NCBI GenBank assembly: GCA_009733715.1
Contig: WMKJ01000024.1
Span: forward strand, 62,001-126,000
DNA from: Herpomyces periplanetae
Taxonomy: Eukaryota > Ascomycota > Laboulbeniomycetes > Herpomycetales > Herpomycetaceae
Direction of reading: 5' to 3'
DNA length: 64,000 nucleotides
The notes under the pieces are model-generated. The model was not told the DNA's origin. It did not search any database and saw only the letters and a list, made by a program, of their open reading frames with translations. Positions 52,544 to 63,308 of the stretch are shown piece by piece. A program made the position numbers and the translations under genes. Each line of letters starts with the position of its first letter. Positions within the stretch are counted from its first letter, which is position 1.

Positions 52544-54499
52544 TTACTTTTTGCCCGTGGGGATCATGAAAAATTTCCCAGGAGACCCATCTTTGTCGCA
52601 CGCTTTATCCACTCGGAAGTATCCCTTCCTGTCAAATTGCATAATTGAGCCCGTGGTTAATTTCCATACGTTTACATCACCGACACCACGACGAATCAAG
52701 AGGGACTCCTTCGATAAAAACTCCTCAAAATCGTCATCGTCACCTAGTTTGTCCTTTGTTAACAAGTAGTCGAACTCGAATGCTTCAACTTTTGCGAGAT
52801 CCTGGTCCAACGATAGCCATGTAATTTTCTTCTTAGTTTTCTTCACATCTCCCGATAAGTGAAGTTCGACAACAATGCGAGTCGTGTTACCTGAATCCGC
52901 GTTACGTTCAATTTGCCGGACAAAAGCGTTTCCCCAGTTCATTAGGGTTATTTCTTCATCTACAACAAAGGTGTTTGCATCTGCCCTTTCAATTATTAAA
53001 TTTGAACTGTATGTTACACATTTCTTGCCTAAATTGGTGTATTTGGCATGGAAATCTTTCTGTTCACTCCATACTTTACCCGGCTCTATATTACTGACGT
53101 GAACTTTACACCAGTCTTGTTCACTTTCCCCTTCAATCATAGTGTATCGAGCTGCCAATGGGTCGATATACCGTTTATTTATCGACCAGAAACTTGTCCA
53201 ATCTAGGTTAACAATGTTCTTACTTGCACCTTGAGTAAGAATAAACTCTCGTAAGGCATCAATTTGCATTCCGCGTCGTAAAATTCCCTGGATAGTTGGC
53301 ATTCTTGGATCGTCCCATCCCCATACAAGCCTACTTTCAACACACCGGGTTAATTTTCGCTTTGATAGCAATGTTCGCACAAAGTTCATTCGAGAAAAAT
53401 CCCAAACTGTGACTTTCCGTAAACCGAGCGCATCTTGAAACCAGGAGTACTGGGGATCTCGATCATGGTATTCACTTGTACGTAAAGCGTGCGTAACACC
53501 TTCGATAGAATCGACAATTGGACAGCAAAAATCATACGTGGGATATATTTTCCATTTATCACCCGTTCTATGATGAATGGTACCTTGTGCAACTGATCTA
53601 TAGATAACTGGATCACGAAGAGCCTTATTGGGGTCGTCAACGGATATTTTCGCCCTTAAGGTCCAACCTTGAGCTTCAGCAAGTCCTAATTTCATTGCTT
53701 CAAGGCGTGAAAGACTCTCATCTGCACTCAGGGTACGTTTGGAGCTAGCAATTCCTTTCATACGCTGCGAACGCATAACTTCTTGGCTTGTATCGTCAGC
53801 GTAAGCTCTTCCACGACGAATCAGTTCACAAGCCATACTGTATAGCTGATCGAAATAGTCGCTTGTGTGTGAAATTGTATCGGGAATAACGTTTAATACT
53901 TGCAAATCTTTTCCGATACTTTCTTCAAATACACCAGTTTCTTTCAACGGATTTGTATCGTCATATCTAAGGATTAGCCTTCCTGGTCCATACTTGCGAT
54001 GAGCAAAATAGTCATTTAATAAAGCAGCCTTAGCGTGTCCGATATGAAGGTAACCAGATGGTTCCGGTGGAAATCTTGTGACAACCTTTCCCCATTCTGC
54101 ACCCGGCAAAAACATAGTGTCTTCAGCAGAAATTGAACTTGATGTCTTGATTGTCGTTGACCCTTTCTCTACCGGTGTAGATTTTTTTATTTTCCTGGTT
54201 TCCTGGTTAGTATTCTCTGCATTCATCCATGAAGCTAACCATTTCCACCAGCGTGCCAGGTTGATGAAATAACTTGGTGTGGAACAGATAAAGCTGGCAC
54301 ATCGTTTATTATTTTTTATTGCTGTATAAATTTTTTCATCGACTTCATGGACATCCTGACCAGTTAGAAAACTACGAAGAGTTAAGTGAACATCAAGTTC
54401 GGATAATATTCCGCTGGCAAAGTTTCCCTTTAAGTTCTCAATTTCTCGGGTAACTTTTTCCCCAGAGTCTTCGGTTAGGTTGGATAATTTTGTCTTCAT
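52544..54499 (-). CDS. GUS1: Glutamyl-tRNA synthetase, cytoplasmic
   Basis: Charges tRNA-Glu with glutamate in the cytosol. A short GST-like N-terminal region (about 1-95) ends before the catalytic core VVTRFPPEPSGYLHIGHAKAALLNDYFA, with the class I HIGH motif. Core blocks LRYDDTNPLKE, AYADDTSQE, YPTYDFCCPIVDSIEGVTHALRTSEYHDRDPQY and LSKRKL (the KMSKS equivalent) are those of eukaryotic GluRS; the GWDDPRMPTIQGILRRGMQ segment is shared with GlnRS, but VWDFSRMNFVRTLLSKRKL and the beta-barrel anticodon domain favour GluRS. 651 aa, shorter than yeast Gus1 (708), mostly in the N-terminal domain. Converges on the AMP-binding gene, 34 nt apart. Confidence 0.9.
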   Translation of the reverse strand: MKTKLSNLTEDSGEKVTREIENLKGNFASGILSELDVHLTLRSFLTGQDVHEVDEKIYTAIKNNKRCASFICSTPSYFINLARWWKWLASWMNAENTNQETRKIKKSTPVEKGSTTIKTSSSISAEDTMFLPGAEWGKVVTRFPPEPSGYLHIGHAKAALLNDYFAHRKYGPGRLILRYDDTNPLKETGVFEESIGKDLQVLNVIPDTISHTSDYFDQLYSMACELIRRGRAYADDTSQEVMRSQRMKGIASSKRTLSADESLSRLEAMKLGLAEAQGWTLRAKISVDDPNKALRDPVIYRSVAQGTIHHRTGDKWKIYPTYDFCCPIVDSIEGVTHALRTSEYHDRDPQYSWFQDALGLRKVTVWDFSRMNFVRTLLSKRKLTRCVESRLVWGWDDPRMPTIQGILRRGMQIDALREFILTQGASKNIVNLDWTSFWSINKRYIDPLAARYTMIEGESEQDWCKVHVSNIEPGKVWSEQKDFHAKYTNLGKKCVTYSSNLIIERADANTFVVDEEITLMNWGNAFVRQIERNADSGNTTRIVVELHLSGDVKKTKKKITWLSLDQDLAKVEAFEFDYLLTKDKLGDDDDFEEFLSKESLLIRRGVGDVNVWKLTTGSIMQFDRKGYFRVDKACDKDGSPGKFFMIPTGKK

Positions 54500-54731
54500 T
54501 GTTCAAGAATAATCACTCAAAGAACCACCGTTAAAATGTTTACAGTTTTTTAGCCAAATGCTGCAGTATCTTCGGCAATTTTTCTCCCATCTCTCCTCAA
54601 ACCCTCTCCATCGTCAATAGTCGCCACACTTGCTGACTAAAAGGAAATGGGATTGAAGTCGAAGACGTGTAGCATCTTGTTGGAGATTTTCGCGTTCTCC
54701 AAAATTTCCCGTTGCGAGTTCAATTAAAAAA
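54500..54731. promoter_or_regulatory. Divergent promoter GUS1 / MRPL1
   Basis: A 232-bp space between two translation genes. No CACGTG. An A-run precedes the MRPL1 start. Confidence 0.4.
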
Positions 54732-55706
54732 ATGGTCGCTGATTATACGCTGATTGGATGTGTTTCAACATTTAGTTCAAAGAATTTTCCAAGTATTTTA
54801 TCACAAATTGCCAGATTTTCAATCAGTCCATGGACCTTGAGACGCAATCGAGCCATTAAAAATTCCGATAAGATTCAAAAGGTTAAGGTTGTTAAACGAC
54901 CGGAATTCGCATTGTGTCAAGTTATCCCGATTATTCACGATCACGAAGCAGGGAATCCGGGAACTTCATCCAAGTATGAATTACACGTTAACTTGAAGTT
55001 AACGCGACCGGATGGGCCACCAACCCGAAATCGAGTAATACTTCCTCATCGGGTTCATAATGATGGTTCAGTTCGCAAAATCTGTGTTATATGTCCTCCT
55101 GGATCGGAGCATGAACGAATTGCCCGAGATGCAGGTGTTAAGTGGACAGGAGAAGGGGAAATCTTTTCAATGATTCTCGCTAAAAAGATACCTTTTGCAC
55201 GTTGTTTAGCGCATCAAGATAGTTATGATAAATTAGTGCAGAGTGGTGCAGCCCGTATTCTCGGACCGAAGGGACTGATGCCTAGTCCAAAGACAGGGAG
55301 CGTAGTTACGGATGTTGCATCTTATTTGGCTGATTTTTCTCATGCTGTTGAATATCGAGAAACAAATGCGATTTTGCACATGCCAATTGGCTTACTTTCG
55401 TTAACACCGGTGCAGTTGAAAGAGAATATTCGTATTCTCATGGCTCAGATTAAGGCAGATCTTGCCAAATTGGAGCCACAGTTTGCTAAACGTATCCGTG
55501 ATGTCGTACGTATTGTTTTTCACTATAGGAACTCTTCCATTTTTTACGCTAACAATATCGTAAACCGCCAGTATATCAGTTCTACTAATAGCCCCGGGTT
55601 TCCTCTTAATGGTCTTTTTACTACACCGGATTGCATACCTCCGGAAAAGTTAATATTTCCTAAACCCACACAGGCCTCCAGGAAAGGAATAAATGCAGCT
55701 GCATGA
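54732..55706 (+). CDS. MRPL1: Mitochondrial ribosomal protein uL1m
   Basis: Component of the L1 stalk of the mitochondrial large ribosomal subunit. N-terminal about 45 residues (FSSKNFPSILSQIARFSISPWTLRRNR) are basic and hydroxylated, typical of a mitochondrial presequence. The L1 fold shows YELHVNLKLTRPDGPPTRNRVILPH, KICVICPPGSEHERIARDAGVKWTGEGE and the signature GAARILGPKGLMPSPKTGSVVTDVA. The last 70 residues (...NAAA) are lineage-specific and disordered. 324 aa, single exon, first ATG used. Confidence 0.93.
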   Translation: MVADYTLIGCVSTFSSKNFPSILSQIARFSISPWTLRRNRAIKNSDKIQKVKVVKRPEFALCQVIPIIHDHEAGNPGTSSKYELHVNLKLTRPDGPPTRNRVILPHRVHNDGSVRKICVICPPGSEHERIARDAGVKWTGEGEIFSMILAKKIPFARCLAHQDSYDKLVQSGAARILGPKGLMPSPKTGSVVTDVASYLADFSHAVEYRETNAILHMPIGLLSLTPVQLKENIRILMAQIKADLAKLEPQFAKRIRDVVRIVFHYRNSSIFYANNIVNRQYISSTNSPGFPLNGLFTTPDCIPPEKLIFPKPTQASRKGINAAA

Positions 55707-55842
55707 TCTAGCTCAAAAAACGCATTAGGTTAGAACTAGGCTATACACACACGTTCGTTTACTAGTCGGCCGAGTTTCCGATCCAAATGTATATACAAGC
55801 ATTAAAATGTACACTATATTAACGCACCAACGGTTTTGATTG

Positions 55843-56640
55843 TCAAGTGGTATTTATTGCATCATCATCATTATTAATGAGATCAACTAATGTGGTCGAT
55901 TTGATACATTTCAGAAGGTTTTTCACGCCGAATACTTTGGCATACGCATCAATGTAGGACAAGTAATCCGATTGTTGACAATGATTATCACGAAGTTTAT
56001 GGATGTTCTGGCCTAGACATCGGTGAAGTAGCGTGCGACAATCTTGCACGCGGATTGATTGTTCATGAGTATAAGCGTAATCGACGCGTTTGTGCATAAT
56101 TTTATCGATGTGAGACAAGGTGGAAACCCAAGATGTGACAGTGGTGATATTTAACGGTTTTGACTGATGTTGGGCCATATCATTGTGGAGATAGGTTAAG
56201 GCTTCATCAAGGTAAACCAAATCTTCAGCAGCGTCAATAGATTGGCATATAGTACGATACATTGAAAGGCATGAACGAAATTCGTGGTGCAGAGACTTTA
56301 AGCGGAGTTGAACATTATGAGTTTCATCGCGAACACGGGATAGTCGATTTTGCATTTGGGTGAAGTAGGCTTCACTATCATGAATATTTTTCAGGGTCCG
56401 GGTGAAGGGGGTAAACTCGACGTTTAGTAGTTCTGTTATTTCCCCGTTGATTATTCGGGTTAACTTGCGAAGTTCATTTCGCAGATCTTCTAATGTTTCA
56501 TGACGAGTGGTTAACGTGTTCAGATAGCTTATAGTATCGAAAGGATCTTTGCGAAAGTCCGCGCGTGTTAACGGACCCGGTAGAGGCAGTGGTAAGTCGA
56601 AACATGCTACCGAATCTGGGTTTAGGCCGCAGGATTCCAT
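55843..56640 (-). CDS. COG2: Conserved oligomeric Golgi complex subunit 2
   Basis: Subunit of lobe A of the COG tether that returns glycosylation enzymes within the Golgi. The N-terminal COG2 block is visible: ACFDLPLPLPGPLTRADFRKDPFDTISYLNTLTTRHETLEDLRNELRKLTRII (shown to guide the eye by its CFD...LEDLR elements), then NGEITELLNVEFTPF and long heptad-like segments (YFTQMQNRLSRVRDETHNVQLRLKSL). At 265 aa it matches the short yeast-type Cog2 (262) rather than the about 700-aa animal protein. No intron. Convergent with MRPL1, 136 nt apart. Identity rests on the N-terminal pattern and size. Confidence 0.75.
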   Translation of the reverse strand: MESCGLNPDSVACFDLPLPLPGPLTRADFRKDPFDTISYLNTLTTRHETLEDLRNELRKLTRIINGEITELLNVEFTPFTRTLKNIHDSEAYFTQMQNRLSRVRDETHNVQLRLKSLHHEFRSCLSMYRTICQSIDAAEDLVYLDEALTYLHNDMAQHQSKPLNITTVTSWVSTLSHIDKIMHKRVDYAYTHEQSIRVQDCRTLLHRCLGQNIHKLRDNHCQQSDYLSYIDAYAKVFGVKNLLKCIKSTTLVDLINNDDDAINTT

Positions 56641-57400
56641 TTAACTTTGAGTAAATTGGGGTGATTCCGCAATGACTATTCTGACGTATGAAGTAAAGTA
56701 TAGGAAGATATTTTTGTGACATTCAGTTAAAGTGAACGTTGGCTGATAAAAATTTTTCTCAAACAGTCCTTCTAAGGCTTAGGTAACCGGAAGGGAATTT
56801 TGACAAGATTTTGCCGTTCAAAGGAGATTGGTTGGATGGAATTCATTCAAATACTGGAAGTTTTGCAAATTGGAAGTAGGATAAGATCGACGCTACATTT
56901 TTTCCATCATTATTACATTCTCTACGGGCGTACGAATGGTTGTACCGCATGGGAAAGCTAAATATATTTACAATATGCAGATTTCACAATTTTGGGAAAC
57001 TCGGTATGATCATAGGTGAAATGATTGGAAGTTTATTGGTGACACTACGAGACATTCATGGTCAAGACTGAAAGAGTTTTTGCATTTTTTAAAAGCTGGT
57101 GTATACGTGTACCAATGGATTAATATTTTCTCATCGATAAGGTATTACCCGTTTACTCACAATGGACGAATTATCATCAATATGGAGACGATGGGTAAAT
57201 ATTTACATTTACCTATTGAATTAAGTTGTTCTAAAGGTTTTACTGGATATGATCCCTCTTGATATATGATAATACTTTGAAGCTGGGGAAATTGGAAGAT
57301 CATGATAAGTTTTTGATTAAGATAAGCCGGGTAAAGGGAGGAATTGTGGTCTCAAAGCAAGGGTTGAAGGGTGAGTATAGCAAAGGAAAATGGCAAAGAT
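56641..57400. other. Intergenic region between COG2 and FAL1
   Basis: Upstream of COG2 and downstream of FAL1, both on minus. Short plus-strand frames (60-79 codons) lack protein character. Nothing recognised. Confidence 0.4.
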
Positions 57401-58606
57401 TCAAGTTAATAAATCAGCAACGTTCATGGGCATTTCATCGATCTGAGTGGAATAGTATAGTTCGATATCGTGCAACATTCGCAAATCTTCTGTGGTAACA
57501 AAGTTAATGGCGACACCCTTCCGACCAAATCGACCGCTTCGACCGATTCGATGAATATAATTTTCACGATCCGTTGGAAAGTCGTAATTAATGACCAAAG
57601 AGACTTGCTGTACATCGATACCACGAGCCCATACATCGGTGGAGATGAGTACACGAGAATTGCCCTGACGAAAATCTTGCATAATACTATCACGAAGTTT
57701 TTGTTGCATTTCACCGTGCATTGACGATACAGTAAAGTTTGCATCGCGCATTTTTTCCGTTAACCAATCGACCTTTCGTCTAGTATTGCAGAATATGACG
57801 GCTTGAGTAATGGTAAGTGAATCGTATAAATCGCAAAGAGTATCGAATTTCCATTCTTCCTTTTCAATGGCGATGAAATATTGTTTCAGACCTTCCAAGG
57901 TTAACTCATCACGTTTAACTAGAATTCGGACAGGATCCGTCATAAAACGTTTGGTCATGTCAAGAACATCGTACGGCAGCGTTGCCGACACAACAACGAC
58001 TTGGGTAGCCGGGGGTAGATAACGATATACGTTGTAGATTTGTTCACGAAATCCTCGATTTAATAATTCATCAGCTTCATCCAGAACCAACATTTTAACG
58101 TGTCGCGTACGAAAATGACGACGTCGTATCATATCGGCTACTCGACCTGGTGTACCCGATACAACATGTTGGCCATAATCTAATTTTCGGATATCTTCAC
58201 CAATATTGGTTCCTCCAATACATGCGTGACATTGTACATTTAAGTAGTCACCTAGAGCCATGACTACTGATTGAATTTGGGTTGCTAATTCTCGTGTAGG
58301 TGAGAGGACCAAAGCCTGGGTTTCCCGTATACTTGTATCTATAATTTGAAGTATACTGATGGAGAAAGTTGCCGTTTTACCTGTACCTGATTGAGCTTGT
58401 GCGATAGTATCACGACCTTTGCAAATTTGTACAATAGCTCTAGATTGGACTGCCGAGGGTGCTTCATATCCGTAGGCGTAGATACCGCGTAATAAGTTTT
58501 CCTTGAGGTGCATAGCTTCGAATGTTGAAGCTACCGTTACCTCTTTTGACGTGGAGAACTGAATTTCGCCATCCTTGTTTCGATCAAAAGTGTGTTGCAC
58601 CCCCAT
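57401..58606 (-). CDS. FAL1: DEAD-box RNA helicase eIF4A-III
   Basis: ATP-dependent RNA helicase; Fal1 acts in 18S rRNA maturation in yeast and as eIF4A-III in the exon junction complex of intron-rich fungi. All DEAD-box motifs are present: Q motif near [17 protein letters not shown] (motif I), [21 protein letters not shown] (motif II), SATLP (III), [13 protein letters not shown] (IV), [23 protein letters not shown] (V region) and [13 protein letters not shown] (VI). 401 aa, normal for the family. The sequence WARGIDV and ending ...[10 protein letters not shown] match eIF4A-III rather than eIF4A. One exon; start at the first ATG. A CACGTG lies at 58997-59002. Confidence 0.95.
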   Translation of the reverse strand: MGVQHTFDRNKDGEIQFSTSKEVTVASTFEAMHLKENLLRGIYAYGYEAPSAVQSRAIVQICKGRDTIAQAQSGTGKTATFSISILQIIDTSIRETQALVLSPTRELATQIQSVVMALGDYLNVQCHACIGGTNIGEDIRKLDYGQHVVSGTPGRVADMIRRRHFRTRHVKMLVLDEADELLNRGFREQIYNVYRYLPPATQVVVVSATLPYDVLDMTKRFMTDPVRILVKRDELTLEGLKQYFIAIEKEEWKFDTLCDLYDSLTITQAVIFCNTRRKVDWLTEKMRDANFTVSSMHGEMQQKLRDSIMQDFRQGNSRVLISTDVWARGIDVQQVSLVINYDFPTDRENYIHRIGRSGRFGRKGVAINFVTTEDLRMLHDIELYYSTQIDEMPMNVADLLT

Positions 58607-59217
58607 AATGAAGCTTTGTTGATTTAATTCTGTACACGATTTTACACTTGAATATGTTATACTATATTATATCATATCATACCACTCCACTCCACTCCGC
58701 ATCACACCACACCACACCACTCCGCTCCACTCCACTCCACTCCACCTTATCCGGGGTAAACGTGAAGCGTGAAAATTGATTTTACTGCACTGTAATATCC
58801 TTGCCCGAAGTGGTGTAGTTTTTTAAAAATGTTAGCTTGTATACAATGTGCCCGATTAGGTCGATGCGAATTATTGAACCACAAAATCTTTTCATCGACA
58901 ACATCACCAATTCCCACACGATCTTCCCCTTTCCCCGTTTGTCCGACAAAACTTCCCTTTTCGTCCACTCGCATCGCGTAATTTTCCGGTTCCGTTCACG
59001 TGACCCACCCGTACGTGCCGACGCGGTTTCGCTGGTTTGGGAAAATTTTACAGGATGGATTTGGACGGTTTTACGTTTTCCACCGATTGATTTGATTAAT
59101 TTTATCTATAAATATTTGATTGGGTATGGTTCGGTCCAAAAAAATTTAAACCGTTGTCGCATATACGAAAATTTGCAATATTAACTACCAAAATCTATCA
59201 TGTATATACACTTATTA
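58607..59217. promoter_or_regulatory. FAL1 upstream region with CCACT-type repeat
   Basis: Has an ATATCATATCAT-type A/T stretch (about 58650-58680), a CCACT/CCACA pentamer array (58681-58746), and CACGTG at 58997-59002. It also receives the 3' end of the symporter gene. No gene seen; the 115-codon plus frame at 58837-59184 is not protein-like. Confidence 0.5.
58681..58746. repeat. Imperfect CCACT/CCACA pentamer microsatellite
   Basis: Thirteen or so 5-bp units of the form TCCAC with ACACC variants, 75-140 bases upstream of the FAL1 start codon. Confidence 0.75.
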
Positions 59218-61102
59218 TTACTTGACCAAATCAGTATCGCTATTATTCGCTTGAATGGGTAGACGAGTCGATGACGATGATGATGACGATGGTGCCAACT
59301 GTAATAAGTGACGTAATGTGCATGATGCGGCGGTAAATATTAAACTACCTACGGGAGCGGCAACAAATGCACCAAAAACGCTCCAATCATTAACGTAAAG
59401 GCCAGATTTAATTATCAGTAAGCCAGCAGCGTGCTTCGCATTTCCGGAAAAGTATGCTAATCCAAAGAAAAATATACAAAGGAAGCCTCCTAAAGTTCCA
59501 ACTAACACATCAATTCCTGCTATTCGCTTCGAGACGGGCCTATCGAAAAGTCCAATCAACGTAGGCGGCACAATACAAGCCGATATTAAATCCGATATGA
59601 GGAAAATTGACAGAATATCAGGTGCGCGCAAAGCAATTATTGTTACGGGAATCATCAAAACAACAAGTATAAGTCGAACAACATTAATCGGTAACCGATT
59701 TCGAAATATATCATTGCTACACGATGCAATAATTGCCGTCAAAAGTCCATCTGAAGCAGCACACGATAATGATATAACAAGAATTAGCACCAAACATACT
59801 GTCCAATACGGCAGTTTTTGAAGTAATGTCAAAAACACGATATCCGATCCTTTGATTTTATGCGGTTCAATTATACCGGACCAAGCTGCTAATAAACCGG
59901 TGGTACCGACTACCATGAGGATAAGAAAAATTATGGCCATGGCAAAACATACGCCAATGAGGAGATGTCTATCATCCCGTGATGCAAACGTGCGTAACCA
60001 AACACCCTAAATTGATTTATCAATGAGTTCATTCGTCAAGTGTACTTTTTAACACTCAACATTGCCGTTAAATCCGTTGATGCTTGCTTACCGAAAGGAA
60101 TAAATCGTTAGTGACGATGGCAACAGGTAATATGTATAAGAGTTGCCAACCGAGTTGTGAACTTTTAAGCAGTCCAGACGGTTTGATAAGGGAAGAGTCA
60201 ACTTTAACGTTAAGTGATATAGCAATTATAGCGACGAAAATAATTGTGAGAATTAGCAAAACTTGGATATTGTCGGTGAAAATTGACACTCGGATCCCGC
60301 CAATACACGAATATATCGTAATAATGGCACAGGTTATGCAAACTACCACGACTGGGTTGAGCTGTGTAAGCGTTGAAACTATACCGTACAGCGCCGTCAA
60401 TTCAGCAACCAGATAAAGCAAAAGGGTAACGATTCTTTATTGGTATATATACCGTTACGGCAAAAATTAGTAATGGGGTTAAGATGATGTAGTGTGAACT
60501 TACGTGAAAAAGCTAAATGTAAGTCCAGTTGCACGACCGTATCGCTGAAGAACCCATTCAGAAAAAACGAAGCCGTCCGGGCACTTGCGACGCACCACGG
60601 GACCTATTAAGCCGAATGTGATCAAGGGAAACGTTGAGGCAAATACGTATGTTAATAACCCTTGTACACCGGCGATAACCGTGATCTGAGGATACACAAA
60701 AAATATGCTCGTGCCCAAGACTTTATATGAACGTCAGCGTTCGCATTGGTCACAGCGAAAAGTTGTTAAAGTGAAGAGTTTCCCTTTTTGCGGGGATAGA
60801 ATGAGTACTACAATCGAGTCAACTTACGTGAGGCAATGAAATTTAGTGCAAGTGGAAGCCAAGTTTGCGTACGGTTAGCTGATACGTATTCAGTTGTACC
60901 AGTGGACTTTAATAATGTTGATGAGATGACACCGAGACACCTAATTACTATGAAATTAGTAAACGGAGTGAACGAGTGATAATATATCAATACCAAAGTT
61001 CAAATGGAATTTGCAATGGTATGGGTGAGATTTCACTTACAAAAAAAGTGCAAGTGGCATGAAAATAGAGGCACCGGCGGCCAAAGTTTCATGTGTAGCC
61101 AT
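59218..61102 (-). CDS. Sodium:solute symporter (Dur3-like), five exons
   Basis: Multi-span transporter of the SSS family; fungal Dur3 members import urea or polyamines with protons. Exons (minus): 61102-61041, 60940-60828, 60720-60504, 60434-60092, 60006-59218; introns 100, 107, 69, 85 nt. Phases agree at every junction. The protein (507 aa) starts MATHETLAAGASIFMPLALFF and shows SSS segments: VFASTFPLITFGLIGPVVRRKCPDG.VFSEWVLQRYG (key residues P, G, RYG), IVTLLLYLVAELTALYG, IYSCIGGIRVSIFTDNIQ (the GG.R.S..TD motif), GVWLRTFASRDDRH, and GIIEPHKIKGSDIVF...VISLSCAASDGLLTA. It is shorter than Dur3 of yeast (735 aa); the extra N-terminal spans are absent. The substrate cannot be told from sequence. 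Confidence 0.85.
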
Positions 61103-63308
61103 GTTGGAAGTAAGAGTAAAACGCATACACCAGAGCAAGGCTTGAGAGAAAATAGCAAATCTACTTGAATAAATCTTTAAAGGGAAGCCTTGCTAATATA
61201 TGCACACACTTACATTTAAGGGTAAAGTGATGCAAAATTCGAACTTTAAATAAACCGAACCAGTAGGCATGGCAAATGTAGTGAATTACAGGGAATTCGC
61301 GTTCAATTCGCTGATAACTAGCATGTTACGATGAACACATGGGTGCACACCATGGTATGGCCCACCTTGAACCGAGCTTGTCGGGTAAACTAGGTAGGGC
61401 CGTGAAATTATTTCAACGGGTACGGCTATGCGTACAGGATGGTATGGTTGTTAACAAGCTGTAGGTTTACCACATGTGAGACATAATATGACCAAGCTTA
61501 AACACGGAGTATACAAATGGACTGGTTTGGGGTACAGAACAAAATTCTCCATATCGCCTTATAATGCAGTTAAGAGGACAAGAGTTAAACTTCACTTGGG
61601 AAAGAGTTGTAACACGGTTTAGAGGATGATTTCATTGGAATATAGAAGGGATAGAGTAACGACAGTTAAGAGGCGTAGCGCACTCGCTGTAGGATCGTTG
61701 AACGTTTTATCATAACTTGATTGGACTTGGTATTAATATTAGCGTCGACTAATCGGGTAAATGATTAACGCAATCCACTAGTATGTCCACGTGCACATAC
61801 AAGTATATGTTAATACGGGTATCGGAAATTTGATGGCAAGGAAAGGGGAGGCACCATCTTTTATACTCGAAGATTCCTTGTAACATTATTAAAGTTAGTT
61901 ACGCTTAGGACATGAATAGTACGATTATCAAATGAGCCGTTATCGTTGCCTGGTGGGCGCGACCCATGATTAGGATGAAGCCTAGCGTACCAGTTACGAA
62001 AGAGATGTGTAATTTAGTCAAGGAGGTTAAACGGTTTACTGAGTCAGGAAACGTTTAACTGGTTCACCAAGTTTTGTGCACGGTTCGAAATTGTAGATGA
62101 CGCTAATTGTATGTAATCCACGCATAAACCTACGCATCCTTACAACCAAACATTTCCGTCCAAGCAAGAATTTAAGCGTACAATCACAATCTCCTGACGA
62201 AACAGGCTAACCCAAGTAGCCGGCGCACTACGGCACATCCGAAATTAGGCATGAGAATGCGCTCCAACGCCCAGAATACCAAAAGGCATCCATTGATATG
62301 CGTGCGCGCGCGCACACCCACATCCATTCAAATGCAAATGCTAATGCGAATGCGCCAAACTTGTATTTACGATACATTACTTCGCATTGCGACTCGGCCC
62401 ACGGACCAGGAAAGAGCAGGAGGCATACAAAGGAAAGAGCGCAGGACTCGTGTCCCTTCCACAGGCTTCTGGAAGGAGGCTGTTGCCGGACTTGGAGGGG
62501 CGCAGGAAGGAACGACTGCTGCTTGTTTCGTTGTTTCTTTGCGTTGTGCTGCGGCGGGTTCAGGAACGTTGGACTTGGATGGCAGTGACGGAGACAGCAA
62601 AAAGTATTTTTTTGCGGCGCCGGCAACGGCACCTGCGCTAAAGTGTTTCTTTACTGGTTTCTTGCGAGTTTAGTTACTTGTTAACTCATTTGTCCGTGTA
62701 TCTGTCGGTCTACGTTTGCCTGTCCTCTACGTTTTATTGTATACATGGTGGTTTTCCCTGTCTCCCATCTTCACTTTCTACCAAGACTTCTCTCTCGTAC
62801 ATGTTACCAAAATCTCGCCTTATCATCTACACTCGCGTTGCGTTTCTTCACTTACTTTTCCCATGAGATTAATTAATTATACTCACTATAACTATCCATG
62901 TGGTGATTCGCAAACCGTTCCCCTTCCCCTTCCCCCCCTCCCCCTTCCGGCTCATTTTCACCTTATCTTATACTCCTTCACTACTCTTTGCAATACACTC
63001 TTTATTACACCCATTTTATTTTTCTTTTCTACTCTTTAACTTTGTCTTCTCTCATCTCAATATTGAATGTATATTCCTTTAATAACATTTACCCTTCCTT
63101 GAACCGCTAATAACAATGAGGTAACTAATTCAACTAAATTATCTCTTGTTCAAACTCACATGTATACATTCCCCAAAACTAACCCAATCCTCAAAACTTG
63201 TACTCATCTGTATCCCTTGCTTTTCTTCATACTCACAATTTTCCCTCTCTATTATCTCTACTAACGTACTATCCATGCCATACACTTCCCAGTCTCGTTA
63301 AACGAACT
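61103..63308. other. Intergenic region, 2.2 kb, with GC-rich patch and pyrimidine-rich leader
   Basis: First 1.1 kb is A/T-rich without features except CACGTG at 61788-61793. An alternating ATATGCGTGCGCGCGCGCACAC tract is at about 62296-62317, followed by a GC-rich patch (about 62390-62640) with overlapping open frames on both strands, none recognised (one plus frame of 140 codons, 62251-62673, is the longest). From about 62680 to 63300 the + strand is pyrimidine-rich, leading into the hydrolase gene. Confidence 0.4.

Noticed and set aside
62251-62673. 140-codon plus-strand gene
   Set aside because: Falls in a GC-rich patch where frames on both strands are open; repetitive ATGCGAATGC composition and no recognisable domain.
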